Shown piece after piece: positions 24,255-35,855 of a stretch of 64,000 nt of DNA (the first letter of the stretch is position 1; each line of letters opens with the position of its first letter). Source of the DNA: Notospermus geniculatus (Eukaryota > Nemertea > Pilidiophora > Heteronemertea > Lineidae). The stretch lies in NCBI GenBank assembly GCA_002633025.1, contig NMRB01000636.1:183255-247254 (forward strand), given 5' to 3'. The notes below the pieces were generated by a model. It saw only the letters and a program-made list of their open reading frames with translations, made no database searches and had not been told where the DNA came from. The translations under genes were made by a program, and so were the position numbers.

Positions 24255-24360
24255 GTCTGCTGGCTGGTCAGCAGTGCCGATCATCACCAACAGGAAGCTG
24301 GACCACGGCATGATGCCAGACCCGATCTCCGACCTTTCAACTGCGATTTCGGTATATCAC
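24255..24360. repeat. Dispersed repeat shared with about 47925-48015
   Basis: 'ctggtcagcagtgccgat', 'accaacaggaagctg', 'ccagaccc' and 'aactgcgatttcggt' occur in the same order near 47925-48015, within a kinase intron. Confidence 0.6.
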
Positions 24361-24374
24361 ATGGTTAAAACCTA

Positions 24375-25232
24375 GCGTCCACTAGGGCGCGGACAAGACG
24401 CGGAACGCAAATTTAGCAATTCCGCATTCATTCCGCAACCTCTCCGCATATTCTTGAAAGATTCCGTTCACTGTCTTTATCATTCCTAAGCAGTTCCCGG
24501 CATTTCCGCACATTCGGGAGAGGGCGAAATTTCCGCATCCAAATTTTGATCGAGACCAAAATTTCGACGCGGAAATGAACTTCCCGACACCTTCGGCAAC
24601 TTGTCTGCATTGTCGTGCGGACATCGTCAGGAGATCCCGCCTTTCTGTAACACTTCTGCAAACGCTCCTGAAAGCTTCCGCGGTGCGGGCAGCTTCGCGA
24701 AGGCAAGCAGAAGCCACGCGGACTGTTTCAGGAAAGCGCGGAGCCGATGCAGATCAAAATAAGCGAGTGCGCGAAGCCGTCAAGACATTTGCGGACAAGA
24801 TACGGAAAGGTCAACAGGTTGCGGCGTGGAGGAGTTTATGGCCGGTGTAACGTTTTTCAGTGTGGCCGTTTTTACTAACTCCATGACGACTAGCAGACAT
24901 ATGAGAAAAATCCAAATTCGGCACAGAATTTATAACCTTGAATTATTTCCTCATATTGTCCGCATATCTACCCGATTGTCCTAGTCCATGATTTTACTAC
25001 TCCTGGTGTGATCCTAGATGTGTCCGCGCTGTCCTGCTACGATCAGCAGCATTTCGCGCCCTTCACGATTGCTTCCTGGGACACTCCCAGGTATGTCTGC
25101 AGAGATTCGTAGTAATGTCCCAGGAAACGATGATTCGCACACTTTTTTTCGCGACTGACGCGGAAAGGATGCGGAAATGGCATAATTTGCTTCCGCAACC
25201 CTTCCTAATCTTGTCGGCGCTCTAGTGGACGC
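24375..25232. mobile_element. Non-autonomous DNA element, about 860 bases, inverted ends
   Basis: Begins 'gcgtccactagggcgcggac' and ends with 'cttgtcggcgctctagtgga' plus 'cgc', so the ends are imperfect inverted repeats of about 23 bases. The interior is rich in ttccgc/gcggaa words and holds a hairpin around 'ttttgatcgagaccaaaatt'. No transposase frame. A TTAA-type MITE starts six bases beyond its right end. Confidence 0.75.
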
Positions 25233-25237
25233 CACCC

Positions 25238-25455
25238 ATAAAGGAGCACGGTATTGGATCTCTAAAGCGTTATTTGACTGCCGACGTAGAGGGAGCCACC
25301 TAGCGGCAGCAAAATAACTACAAAAATGCATTAGAAAATGCACGTAGTAAATCGGGTAAATTCGCCGACAACATACCGGTAGTTTGTTCCTGGATTGGAG
25401 AGTGGCACAGTGGCGCCGGCTGTCCAGAAAAAGTGGCAATACCGTGGTCCTTTAA
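25238..25455. mobile_element. TTAA-type MITE, family M, copy 2
   Basis: Same ends and interior as 20953-21161. The left target copy has decayed to ATAA while the right remains TTAA. Several substitutions and a short insertion separate the two copies. Confidence 0.88.
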
Positions 25456-28400
25456 TTTTAGATGCCACCTGCAGTCGAAGAAATATACCCTGGTGGCGGA
25501 TTCTGTTTTCTTGGTGCAGAGTCCGCTTGGTGCAGACCCCGCTAAAAACGCCTTTTTTGTACTAAAAACTGAAATATCACGAAAGCCTATAGGCCTACAC
25601 TGATTGTTAGGAGACACTTTCTGTGGAACATATGGGAAGTTGCCGACGAAGTCGTGTCTTGCCAACCATGCTCCCCAAACAGACCACCATCACAAATTCC
25701 TTTATCCTTTCAACCTTTAATGTCATTCAGGAGCTCTTCACATAACCAGATATTCGCGGCAAGACGGCAAGGCTTAAGGCGAAAATACCGAACCTTACTG
25801 CCCCTTTAACATGTAAGAAACGTACCGATGTACGGAAACATGTACACTGAATTAAGAAAGCAGTATATGGTATCGACTTTCCTTGACTGCTCATGCGCAC
25901 ATGGTGTGGCTCGTGTTCGGTAGGGTTGCCCGGTATCTAAGCGCATTCGCTCCTCGCCTTCAAAGGATTCAGACGTGCTTTCGACCGACGCAGGCAAGCA
26001 GGTAGGAATGTTTTAATTTTATTAATGCCCTTCAAGGAATTATAATGCTTATCTTAAATCCAACTGATGGCAAGTTTGTCATCGAACACGAAGCTTTCCA
26101 AAGGTTTATGTCGTTTCTAGACTGTTTGCTTTGGTCGTCAAACAGTGTGCGTTCACCGTCTTCAAGTGATTGTGGATTGTGTCCCGAATAAATTTTATTG
26201 GGGTCATAGGTTTTTTCATGATCGCGACGTATAAAATCGCTGCTGATTTAATGCAGCAATATGCCGTTCATGTAGATGGTCCATTGACGACCAGTCCCCC
26301 CCCCGCGTATGTTCTGCACGCCTCGTCTCTGAAGACAAACTTTACTTCGACTCGTCGTCGCTTTTTGGGTTGAAGACGGTCCAGTGAAGGGTGCATGATT
26401 GGGTGTCCTGCGTTCATTGCGCAGGCCTATAAGGCAGTGCAGAAACCGAGACGGGACGGGACGGAGGGTAGGCCTATGGGGATGTTCAGGCAAAACAAAG
26501 GTGTTTCATAAATGGCTTATTGTAGATAAGTAGGCCTAAACTGGAAAGTGGTTTCTCAGGGAGACGACCAAGGCCAGTGTGAGAGTCCGGAGAGAAACTG
26601 ACGATGCTTCGATCTCGAGGCCAATATTTTTTGCCCCCTTATCTATGATATCTTGATCTTGCACCGTGTACGATTTCACTTCGCTGTAACTCATCTGTTT
26701 GATGTTTTTTTGGAATGACATGATGTGATATTTCATTTACTCCATAATTGATGTACGATGTATGCTCATTAATTTCGCGATCGGAGCTCTCTTCCTCATT
26801 ACTGCGTACATTTCTCCTGACGGTGCCCTATGCCTCATTACAACTCGTGTATATTTCTCATACACGAGTATACACGCCAGTACATTGTGTCTTTATTCTC
26901 GCCATGATCTGACCTGTTATTTCCTGGTCTGCAAATGTAATGCATGTCATGAAAATGTTCAATTGAATGCTGAACACTAACCAAACCATTAACGATATTG
27001 ATTTTTACCGCGGTCGAGAATTTCTGGGAAGCGTACAATGCACGCGACCGTCTGCGTGTACGTTCATTGATGTGCTTTTTAGAAAAATGTACGCGTGGCG
27101 CAACATTGTAACCGCTTGTATTAATGAACGTCGCCGTTTTTGTTCCGTTTCACGCGTACGCGTTGCACAATGTGAATGACATAACCTTCCCTTCGTACCT
27201 TCTGCATGTACACTGTCGTGAATTTCGTCTTCTAATTTGGCTGTGTTATTGTGAACATGTTTTCTGCCGGCAGAGGCAGGGGTTAGCCTAAAGCATAGGT
27301 ACAGTTTCTTTCGTGTGGGCCAAGGGCATTCAAGGTCGATGCGGGTGTGCCATTCTAACTACTGGCTACCCTCCCAACTCACGACCACCTCTGCTACAAG
27401 GACATACGTAAGGTGCAAGCTCCCATTTGAAGTAGGAGGGGCAACTAACTTCATGAGAAGACATAATCACATCAACATGGAACTATCACCCCGACTGTCG
27501 TCTGCACACGGATGCTCCTCTGACCGTTTCGAATCAGTAATCCCTAATCCCCAATCGTATATTGTCAAGCTCCAGCATAGGCCGACACCATAACGGCCAT
27601 TGCTTTACAAACCAAAGGCTTTCTCTGAGCTTTTACTAGCCTGTGTGTAAGGCTTAGACGTATTATTTTGGTATTTCCTCCTGCAGTGTGTTATTGACAC
27701 GTAAGTAGGCTATATAACGAGCGTTCGAAGGCTACCAATCGAAATCAGACTAGGATTTGAAAGAAGCCCTTCGTGTGAATTTAGCGGGCCTATCGAAGAG
27801 AAATACAGTGTTCCTGCTGTTTTAATCATTTGAATAATTCTGTCGTGGTATAACCAGTTATTTCATTTTACGTTTTAACGTATTATGATAAAGAAAAATC
27901 GATGTATTAATCCGCCAGCTTTTAATTTGACCTTCTGAAGGGCAAATGATATTACGAGAGGCGAAAACGCGTGGTGCACCAAACGTAGTTTCTTTCCTCG
28001 CCAATAGATGTCGCATGACAGTTATTTAAAGAAATTGACCAATCGCATGCCGTGTTGGAAATAAGCAGTGTATGCGTGCTCTACTGTATCCTGTAGTAAT
28101 GACATAGGGCCTATGCATTGCCACTTGCATAGGAGGATATCACAAAAATGATGAAAACACGCACTACATATTGTGAAAGTTTCAACCTATCAATTTCTGT
28201 GCACAATGAACTGCTTGTCCCCAAACGAATCGAATCGTAAAATAGTGTCAAATGCCAGAATCTCTATGGCAACCGAGATACTTGTGAGCCAAATCATTAT
28301 ATTCGATGGCGGCGGGATTTCATGATAGGTCTTCGATTGAATCCTGTTAGCTATCGAAATGACACTGCTATTCTGCCAATAAATGCGAAGTGTTGACACG

Positions 28401-28510
28401 GCCAAATCAATTCTGTCTTCACTTGGATGCTGGAATGGCGTGGTTCCATGAGGATTCGTCAATGTGCGCGCGAGAAACATTGGCCTGCGACCCAATGGAG
28501 ACAATTAACT
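25456..28510. other. Intergenic, nothing recognised
   Basis: Short open frames occur but none has recognisable motifs, codon patterns or paired splice sites. No clear repeat family seen. Confidence 0.4.
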
Positions 28511-28577
28511 AAAGCCGAGGGGGCGCCACCGGTTAGGGGGCGAAAAGGCGAGTACATGTATTTTGAAACGATTTTCC
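28511..28577. repeat. Single-unit relative of the 29160-29310 repeat block
   Basis: 'gggggcgccaccggttagg' followed by 'gggcgaaaaggcgagta' and 'ttttgaaacgattttcca'. The same flank follows the six-unit array at 29160-29277, so the two loci share ancestry. Confidence 0.75.
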
Positions 28578-29159
28578 AATGCAAGCTGTCATTCTGCTAT
28601 AGGTAACTAGTTTTATCGTAGTCCCAGTGCTCTTTTATGGTAGACCTTCTTCAAGACTCGGCTTGGCTCTGGTCTGGGTTGAGATACCTTTCTTTACCCC
28701 TATAAACTCCAGCGGGTGTCCATTCATAGTAGAGACACCTTGCCCAAGTCACTTAAGGTTCCCATTTCGCTTTTCGTCATCCCTCCTGCATTTGACTTGT
28801 TAAGAGTTTACAGGTGGTGTACATGTATAAGACGACCGTCTGATGACATCTTGGATTTTAACGGTGATTTCATGCGCGCGCACCCATCTGGTTGGCAAAT
28901 CCAAGCGTGTGATTGGTCCAAAATAGGAAATGCCTTCCAAATGTCATTTGCATACTCGAAATCCCGTAGCAACCAAGATGGCGGAGGGCCGTGGAGACGA
29001 TGAATAGCGTGAAATTAACACCATTGTGTTGATGTTTTATTAACCACCTGCACTACTGACTCGTTGTCTATTTGAATGTCGTAGGTTCCAAGAGGTATCG
29101 ACAATGTACGGGCGTTTTAAACATTGGAACGAGACCCGTGGTGGGGCCGAATCTACAGA

Positions 29160-29277
29160 AGCTAAAGGGGCGCCACCGGCAGCAAAGGGGGCGCCACCGG
29201 CTGCAAAGGGGGCTCCACCAGCAGCTAAGGGGGCGCCACCGGCAGCAAAGGGGGCGCCACCGGCAGCAAAGGGGGCG
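29160..29277 (+). repeat. 18-base GC-rich minisatellite, six units
   Basis: Unit 'gcaaagggggcgccaccg' repeated about six times. A plus-strand frame (29104-29370) reads it as AAKGAPP repeats, but I find no supporting start context, partner exon or known domain, so I do not call a gene. Confidence 0.9.
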
Positions 29278-29959
29278 AAAAGGCGAGTATTTTTGAAACA
29301 ATTTTCCACATTCAGTACTATTGCTCATAGGTTCAGCAGTGTTTGTGTGGTCACTATTTTTTTTCTCTAATTTTTATAAGCAAATCACAAACTACAGCAG
29401 ATGCTCCGAAAGTCAAAAAGTGTGTCAAAAAGTGGCGCATTCGAATTGTTAAAATCATTCCAGAACCTTTTAAATCCAATTATATAATGGGAATTGCTAA
29501 AGCAAGGAAGCAATCATGAATTGTCGACGAAGTTAGTGAACGGGAAAAAACATTTTCCTCTAAAAGATGACAAAACCAATTTCTTTGTCGACCCTTTGTG
29601 GCGCCTAAAGTCATTTTGTTGTTCGTTGCTTTTGTGTTTTGAAGTTTTGTGTGTATCACTTGCACATCTGTGTTACTGTCACTATAATCTATTTATTGGT
29701 AAAATATGTGATAATCATCTCAAAACCCGAAGTTTTATTTTTACCGTCTGCTTTCTGAAGCATGAACTGTTTAACGACTGCTCAAGTTGGCTCGTTGTGG
29801 GCAAGTCGTCCGCAGAAACTGTGGGCAGTCCGCGTGGCCTTCCTGTATTGGTAGTCACGATTTTTGGCCAATTTCACACCCACGGCCTGTCTGTTCTCTA
29901 GGACTTCAGGCCAACGTCACAAATCACACATTGGTAGTTCGCTGTTTGATGGACACGTA

Positions 29960-30109
29960 GGGCCGAATTCACCAAGGGTGATCATCGCGCGATTAAGACT
30001 TAGACGCGGGTACCTTCTTCGAAAGCATGGTGGAAGTGTGTGCATTTAGTGAAGTTACACGCGTCTAAGTCTTAATCGCGCGATGATCACCCTTGGTGAA
30101 TACGGCCCC
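29960..30109. mobile_element. Palindromic MITE, family E, copy 2
   Basis: Outer arms 'aattcaccaagggtga' and 'tcacccttggtgaata', then 'tcatcgcgcgattaagactt' with its mirror. Loop 'gcatggtggaagtgtgtgca' as in copy 1. The arms are longer and cleaner than in copy 1. Confidence 0.88.
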
Positions 30110-30220
30110 TAGTGTTCCACGACACACTCAACATTCACATCCAAATCTCTGTTAGCATGTTCACGCCAACATGGCTTTCAAAATATACATCGGACAAGTA
30201 ATCGGGTTGGCCTAAAAGTA

Positions 30221-30350
30221 TAGAGTTTTCGCAAAGCCCCCGAAACGCCAACGCGAACGCCAATCCCATTGTTCGATGCGACGAAGAGAGCAGCGAACAA
30301 TAGAATAGACGTTCGCGTTGGCGTTTCGGGGGCTTTGCGAAAACTCTCTA
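30221..30350. mobile_element. TA-flanked palindromic foldback, family D
   Basis: TA, then GAGTTTTCGCAAAGCCCCCG with a perfect or near-perfect mirror (cgggggctttgcgaaaactc), then TA. Arms are about 45 bases ('gaaacgccaacgcgaacgcc' inward) around a short loop. The outer end resembles the ends of the other TA foldbacks (GAGGTTTCG). Confidence 0.85.
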
Positions 30351-30454
30351 GTATTAGCAAAGCAACTCCTATGGAATTTGAATCTGTTACTTGGGCAATG
30401 AACCCTTCCCGTTTCCAAAGCTGAACGCCAACCGAAAGTACCAGCCCATGTGAT

Positions 30455-30569
30455 TGTTTTCTAACTTTCGCGAATTGGCTCTCTCTGGGCACCTGTAGGC
30501 AGTCATTGGTCTTAGCGAAAGTCCTATGCAAACCAATTGCCCATTGAGAGCCAGCTCGTAAGAAAACGG
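30455..30569. mobile_element. Family-Z MITE copy ('aattggctctc...')
   Basis: 'gttttctaactttcgcgaat' + 'tggctctctctgggca' at one end, 'tgcccattgagagccagctc' and 'gtaagaaaac' at the other. Same family as 37397-37542 and 53985-54140. Confidence 0.75.
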
Positions 30570-31087
30570 TAACAGGAAGGAGCGGTAACAGACCACCAGC
30601 GCGAAGCGACGAGCAACGACAGCGTTTTGCAATGTGTTGGTGCACTTGGTAAAAAACAATGAAAAACGACTAGTTCCGCGTGGCCTTGGGCTTATCACCG
30701 CCTTTAGGCCCTGTCCAACAGCAAGGTTTAGCGTATTGTGTCTTCAAAGTAGAAGAAAAGAGATTGATGTTGTAAGAAGTGTAATAAAACATAGCTTCTT
30801 CGTGTACAACTTATGAGCAATAGTACAGATTGTAGAGGGCAGCTGAATTCTAACAATTATTAAAAGCCTTTTTAGACTAGTGCCTACATCTCACTTTTGC
30901 TAATATTTGTTAACATTTCAGTAGTTAGGCTGGCTTTTCTCTGTCCGCTGACTAGCATTGTATGGCAGGTGACAGTCTTAGTTGTAGAGCACTGCCATGA
31001 TGGTAAAGGCGATGACTTTTGGCCAATCAAACCTGACTCTGAAATATCCTGGCTTGGAATTCGATGCATCATTATAGGGAATCAATC

Positions 31088-31160
31088 AACATGGCGTCAT
31101 GAATAGAGAATCATTCAAGATGGCGTCGTGAATAGAGATTCCAAGATGGCGTCTATAATG
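31088..31160. repeat. Three short tandem copies of 'aagatggcgtcgtgaataga'
   Basis: Variants 'caacatggcgtcatgaatag', 'caagatggcgtcgtgaatag' and 'caagatggcgtctataatg'. The AAGATGGCG core resembles a YY1 site, but there is no gene next to it. Confidence 0.75.
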
Positions 31161-32901
31161 CGACCGTTACAGAACACAGCTGATGCTCTTTCTTTCAAAT
31201 TCGACGTCAGGTGTACCGGTGGAGGTCTCCTTAACCTGCTGTGTGTCTTCCTTCAGATTAACCGACGATATTAAAAGGTCCAACATCTTGACCAACATTG
31301 CTTACCAACAAATTTCCGACTACATGGGAATAGCGGCAAGTTAAGTGTCTTATGGTGACAGTTATGCACAGTGTTTGGTTAAAACAGCACAAACTAACTG
31401 TGTTTTGCCACGACAGACCTTGAAAACGTCATTTTTTCACTGACCACAGTATGGCCTATATTTCAATTTGCTGCGAACCCTGGGCTGTGAACTCAACGGG
31501 CAATTTCCATCCATGTTCGTTGTGGTTGTCGGCATTCAATCACAGAATCTGTTTGATCCGTGGAAGGGTAGGCTGATGAGCAGTTTTGAGAACGGTCATG
31601 TTGGCCCACTGCACAGTACGATGAGGTTGGAACAGAGTTTACGTAAAATATCGTACAGTAGACACGGTTTAGATCCCGTTGCCATGGTGATATCTTCTTG
31701 CTTCCGATATCTTCTGGACAAGAAAATCCTTGTCGAAATCTTGGCAAACACTCTGCTCTCTACGAAAGGTCACGTGGTGCCCCTTATGTTGTTATAGCCA
31801 TGTTACAAGTGTTGTAACAGTAGGCCTGTAGGGCCCTCTTCTCTCTTTGCCTTTAAAATCAGAAGTGGTGATCATCATCAGTTTTATCGGTCTGTTTTTC
31901 CCTCTGGCGTAGACCCCACTTCAAAACAAGTCACGCATCCCTCTGAAGTTGACCTTCGTGTTTTCAATGTCACATCGACACACCACACCCAACCTTGTCT
32001 CGACCTCTGCATGATGTAGCGTCGCCAAACAGACGCGTGAGCATTCGTTGACAGAATTTCACGTGCTGATCCGTTTTAACCAACAGGTTGTCTCAACCGA
32101 ATCGGTAATGATGTCTTCGCTAAAAAACTGAAAGAAAGCTTGAGTTTTGGAATGATTTCCACACCATATTGTGTAAATCTCTCACATGATCGATTGCCCA
32201 TAATTTACCTGTACTTCTACCATTTCCCGAGGCCAAGTTTTTTCAGCATTGTGAATATCTATTACACTACACGTCTACTCAATAACAAAGTGCATATCGG
32301 AAGGTATTATGTCTTGTTAGGTATTGATCTGTACAACTTAACCCTTGGGTTCTCTCTCTGGACCAGCTGTGGAACGGAGCTCCGTTAACCTTTCCGCTAC
32401 CAGTGGCAAATTCATTATTACCTACCAATGAGGTACCGGCAAACCTAATCCGCGACGTGGCGCTGACTATCAACCAGGTCAGAACTGCGTCATTGAAAGT
32501 GAGGCTAACGTTGTTTTCCAATTAATTCTGAATCGTACACCCTGTTTCTACGCCAAATATAACTAAAACATTTCTAATTTTACTTTTCTGTCATTAAGTA
32601 CAGAACTGCTGAAATACATCTTATTGCTTTTTTCATGAAATCTCTGCGGGAACATGATGAATTTAATCGATAAACTTGACCATTTTAGCGTATCGCAAAA
32701 GCATGCACACTTGCGTTTTAACCTGGTTGATGATCAGCGCCTCCTTTTGTTTGCGGTACCCCATTCCCACAATCTTGAAGAAGCCCTGTCTCGCAGGTAT
32801 TCATTTGAAAGTACTCACTGAGAGCTTTCCAATGAGTACCTATGTGGCAGGTTTCAGGTGCGATTCAAGCTTTTGTTACCTAGTTTCACTTTCAACGAAA
32901 T
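31161..32901. other. Intergenic, nothing recognised
   Basis: No supported coding exon or well-defined repeat. Confidence 0.4.
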
Positions 32902-33093
32902 GGGAGACTTTCCTGCCGTCAGAGGCCACCACAAGTTAGCGGTCCTAGGACGTCATGAAATTTGACGTCACAGAGAAGAAGTGCACACCATGACGTCATC
33001 CATAATGACGCGGATGCCATGGCTTACGTCTTTGACGTCAAATTTTGTGACGTTTCCGCTAGCAGGCGGCCTCTAACGGCAGGGAAGTCTCCC
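32902..33093. mobile_element. Family-J MITE copy 1
   Basis: Ends 'gggagactttcctgccgtca' and 'acggcagggaagtctccc' are inverted repeats, continuing inward (gaggccacc / ggcggcctc; gttagcggtcc / gctagca). The interior holds several TGACGTCA words. A second copy in reverse orientation is at 52890-53088. Confidence 0.85.
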
Positions 33094-33507
33094 ATTGGCC
33101 TTGTTAAAGGGAATGAGTTCGATGGAAAGGAATATTTGGTTTAACGACAGGAAAACCTCAACTCTCTGAAAATCTTTCTCAGCATCGAGCACGCCAGTAT
33201 ATTCATTATTTTCTGATTGTATCGATAATGATGTTCGTACATACAACATGTATACATATTTTAGACATATCGAACTATTGCACTGGCGTTATTATCATTT
33301 CATGGGAGCATTCGTCCGTTCGATGTCTCTGTGAGGTGTCCCAGGGTAACCGCTGTGCATCAATAGGCCTGGGATATAATGACTGGCAATGTGCCGGTGA
33401 AGCGTGACTGACTAAGTCATTATCGGTGATAAAATCACATGGGGTGAGAATGTCAGGGGAGGCGACCTAGGGGTCACAGTTTATCAATGGGGAACGTGCA
33501 GAACTAC

Positions 33508-33640
33508 CGCCACTAGGAGGCGCTGTGAGCGGTTCTACCTTTTTACGACGTCAGTCTCGTCTTTGTCGCACTCTGCGACAAAGACATCGCCACCGGTGCG
33601 ATCATAAAATAGGGCCTACCCAAATGAGCCATTCTGTAAA
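33508..33640. mobile_element. Family-K MITE copy 3 (partial)
   Basis: 'ccgccactaggaggcgctgt' + 'gagcggttctacct' matches the left end at 20371. Similarity fades after about 33600. Confidence 0.65.
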
Positions 33641-35069
33641 ACCCGGGCTGTAAAAGCGTTTTTTATGCGAGGCACCAACTCGCAATTTGGAAAGAAATGC
33701 GATACCCCTTAGATAATTATGCGACCTAAGGGTATTAGCGTCTCATCTTTGGTCTGTAACGGCCTTTTTAAATCTGAGGGTGAATCGAATCTGTGCTTTA
33801 CAACAATTCATCAATGAAATTCCCTATTTCATCCAATATGGGACGTTGTCCCCATCGAGATACGGTACCAGCTATTGTTCTCGTGGTAGTCTGAACCATC
33901 CTGCGCCAGTGGCGTGACCAGACCGTTATCAAGCAGGTGTGTTACAATCAATTGATAAAAAAACAAATAAATTGGGATGAGTCATCTGGGAATTTCAGGT
34001 CTCGATTGTCATGATGATAAAAATGGTTAATGTGGAATTTTGCACGTATCATCTGAAAACTGCATGTCTCTCACGTTGTCGTGTTACTTCCTCGTCTCCT
34101 GATTCGGGCGGGAAACTTCGGCCATACGATCATACCAAGAATACGGCCACGAATCCCGTTAGGACGCTGATTGGCTACTTCATGTCAAATGACGTGAAAC
34201 GCCCACATGATTGGCTCTGCGGAGCGCGCTGTGTGGTCACATGACGTGAAAATGGCGACACCTGCATTGCACGATTCGTGATTTGCAAACCTGCTCTGTC
34301 CTCTGGTTGGGCCTCCGTGCTCGTCTTTCACGGTCAAAGGATATCTCTTGCCTGTCATTTTTCATGCATGGCCGAGATCGGTAGCTTGGCACAGTGAGGT
34401 GCTTTGCGGACCCTCGGAAACACGTCACTTGTGCTCGTCTGCAGATTAGTTCAACGCGAGCCCTCAGCATTCCTCCACCATGTTAAGTCTTGTCAAGGCA
34501 AGGTCATCGCACTTTTCAATATCAAAATGTCTATGTCACAAAACCGAACCAAGTGTTTCCTGACATGACTCGTTCCTCTTGACATCCACTTATAAACTTA
34601 TAAAAAAGCGAGGTCAACTTATAGAGACATATCGAAACTTGGAGTGGCAAATTCGGTGCCGTTACCTCCGAGGGCCCGATCCGTGGTCGTACTTCGGGGT
34701 CAGTGTAGGCCTATACGGGCCTACAGTATTTCCACTTGAAGGTATAGCCCTACCCAGGCTATGGGCGTACAGGCATAGCCTACCAAGCAAGGTATAACAC
34801 CCGACGTTGCACAACCTGAGACGTATGGAGTCGGAATTCTACTCCACCGCTTACATTTCTGTCGGATACTGGTGCATCGGGTGCAGCGAATATCCGACTT
34901 GCATTCTAGGGCAGTATTATTCACTTAGCGATATCAGTGGTCATGATTTTTTTATAGAAGTGCATGATCATCAGATTTCCTTCGGATAAATGGCGGCGAT
35001 CACATCATTCTTGTTGCTCCGACTTTCCTAGGAGAAACACCAAAATCAAGCTGTCAACTTCGAGTACCA
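33641..35069. other. Intergenic, nothing recognised
   Basis: No supported gene or repeat beyond isolated taggcctac-type words. Confidence 0.35.
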
Positions 35070-35160
35070 TAGGTTTTTGGTGATTCCTGCTGGGCCTAGA
35101 CAGAGAAAGGTGTCGTGGCTTCGGGTAGGTTTTTGGTGATTCCTGCTAGGCCTAGACACA
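35070..35160. repeat. Direct repeat of about 33 bases, two copies
   Basis: 'taggtttttggtgattcctg' followed by 'ctgggcctagaca' occurs at about 35070 and again at about 35125. Confidence 0.8.
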
Positions 35161-35584
35161 AAGAAACGGAAAAGCAACACCTGTACAGAGAGAGATACCT
35201 CCTCGTCTCAAGGTTGCTTTCATCTTTCTGGCTGAGAGGCTAAAAATAATATTCACATACTTTCAACAACGAGTGCTGTGTTTGTGGGGAAGATTTTTGC
35301 CCGTACGATGCCAGGTATAGATGGGCTACACTGAGATGTGAAGACGTTACGGTCTAGGCAACGGAGTTGCTGACATTGACACGTACATGAACATATCATG
35401 TATTGCCGCTATACATGAACATCATTTCTTTAGGTGCCACTCCACATTTGAGTTCTCTCTTCGCACAACGCCCTCTATGGACAACCCAGCCGCAGAAAAC
35501 TGTGGACAGTCGCTTGTATCATTGCCAAGCGTACCATAAGGAACCATGGTGGCCAAAGCAGGCCTGCAAAACCGGAATTTGATG

Positions 35585-35855
35585 GGAGGAATTGTGGTGA
35601 CGTCACGGCACTCAGTGACCAATCAAATACACTCATTGCTATCCGCGTACAAGCAGTCTGAAATAAATTGAAATCAGATTGGAGGAACTATGTGACGTCA
35701 CGAGACTGATTGACCAATCAAATACACACATTGTTGTCCGTGTACGAGCAGAAATAGAACTGGAATTAGATTGGAGGAACTATGGTGACGTCGCGAAACT
35801 GAGTGACCAATCAAATGCATTATTGATGTCGGCGTGCAAACAGGATAAGATCTAT
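35585..35855. repeat. Tandem repeat, 92-96-base unit, three copies, each with CRE and CCAAT words
   Basis: Units begin at about 35585, 35681 and 35773 with 'ggaggaactatg'. Each holds a TGACGTCA/TGACGTCG word, then 'gaccaatcaaata' about 15 bases later. No gene start is evident just downstream. Confidence 0.85.

Noticed and set aside
30178-30698. 155- and 103-codon minus-strand frames
   Set aside because: They run through a foldback and a MITE; the peptide mirrors the palindrome arms.
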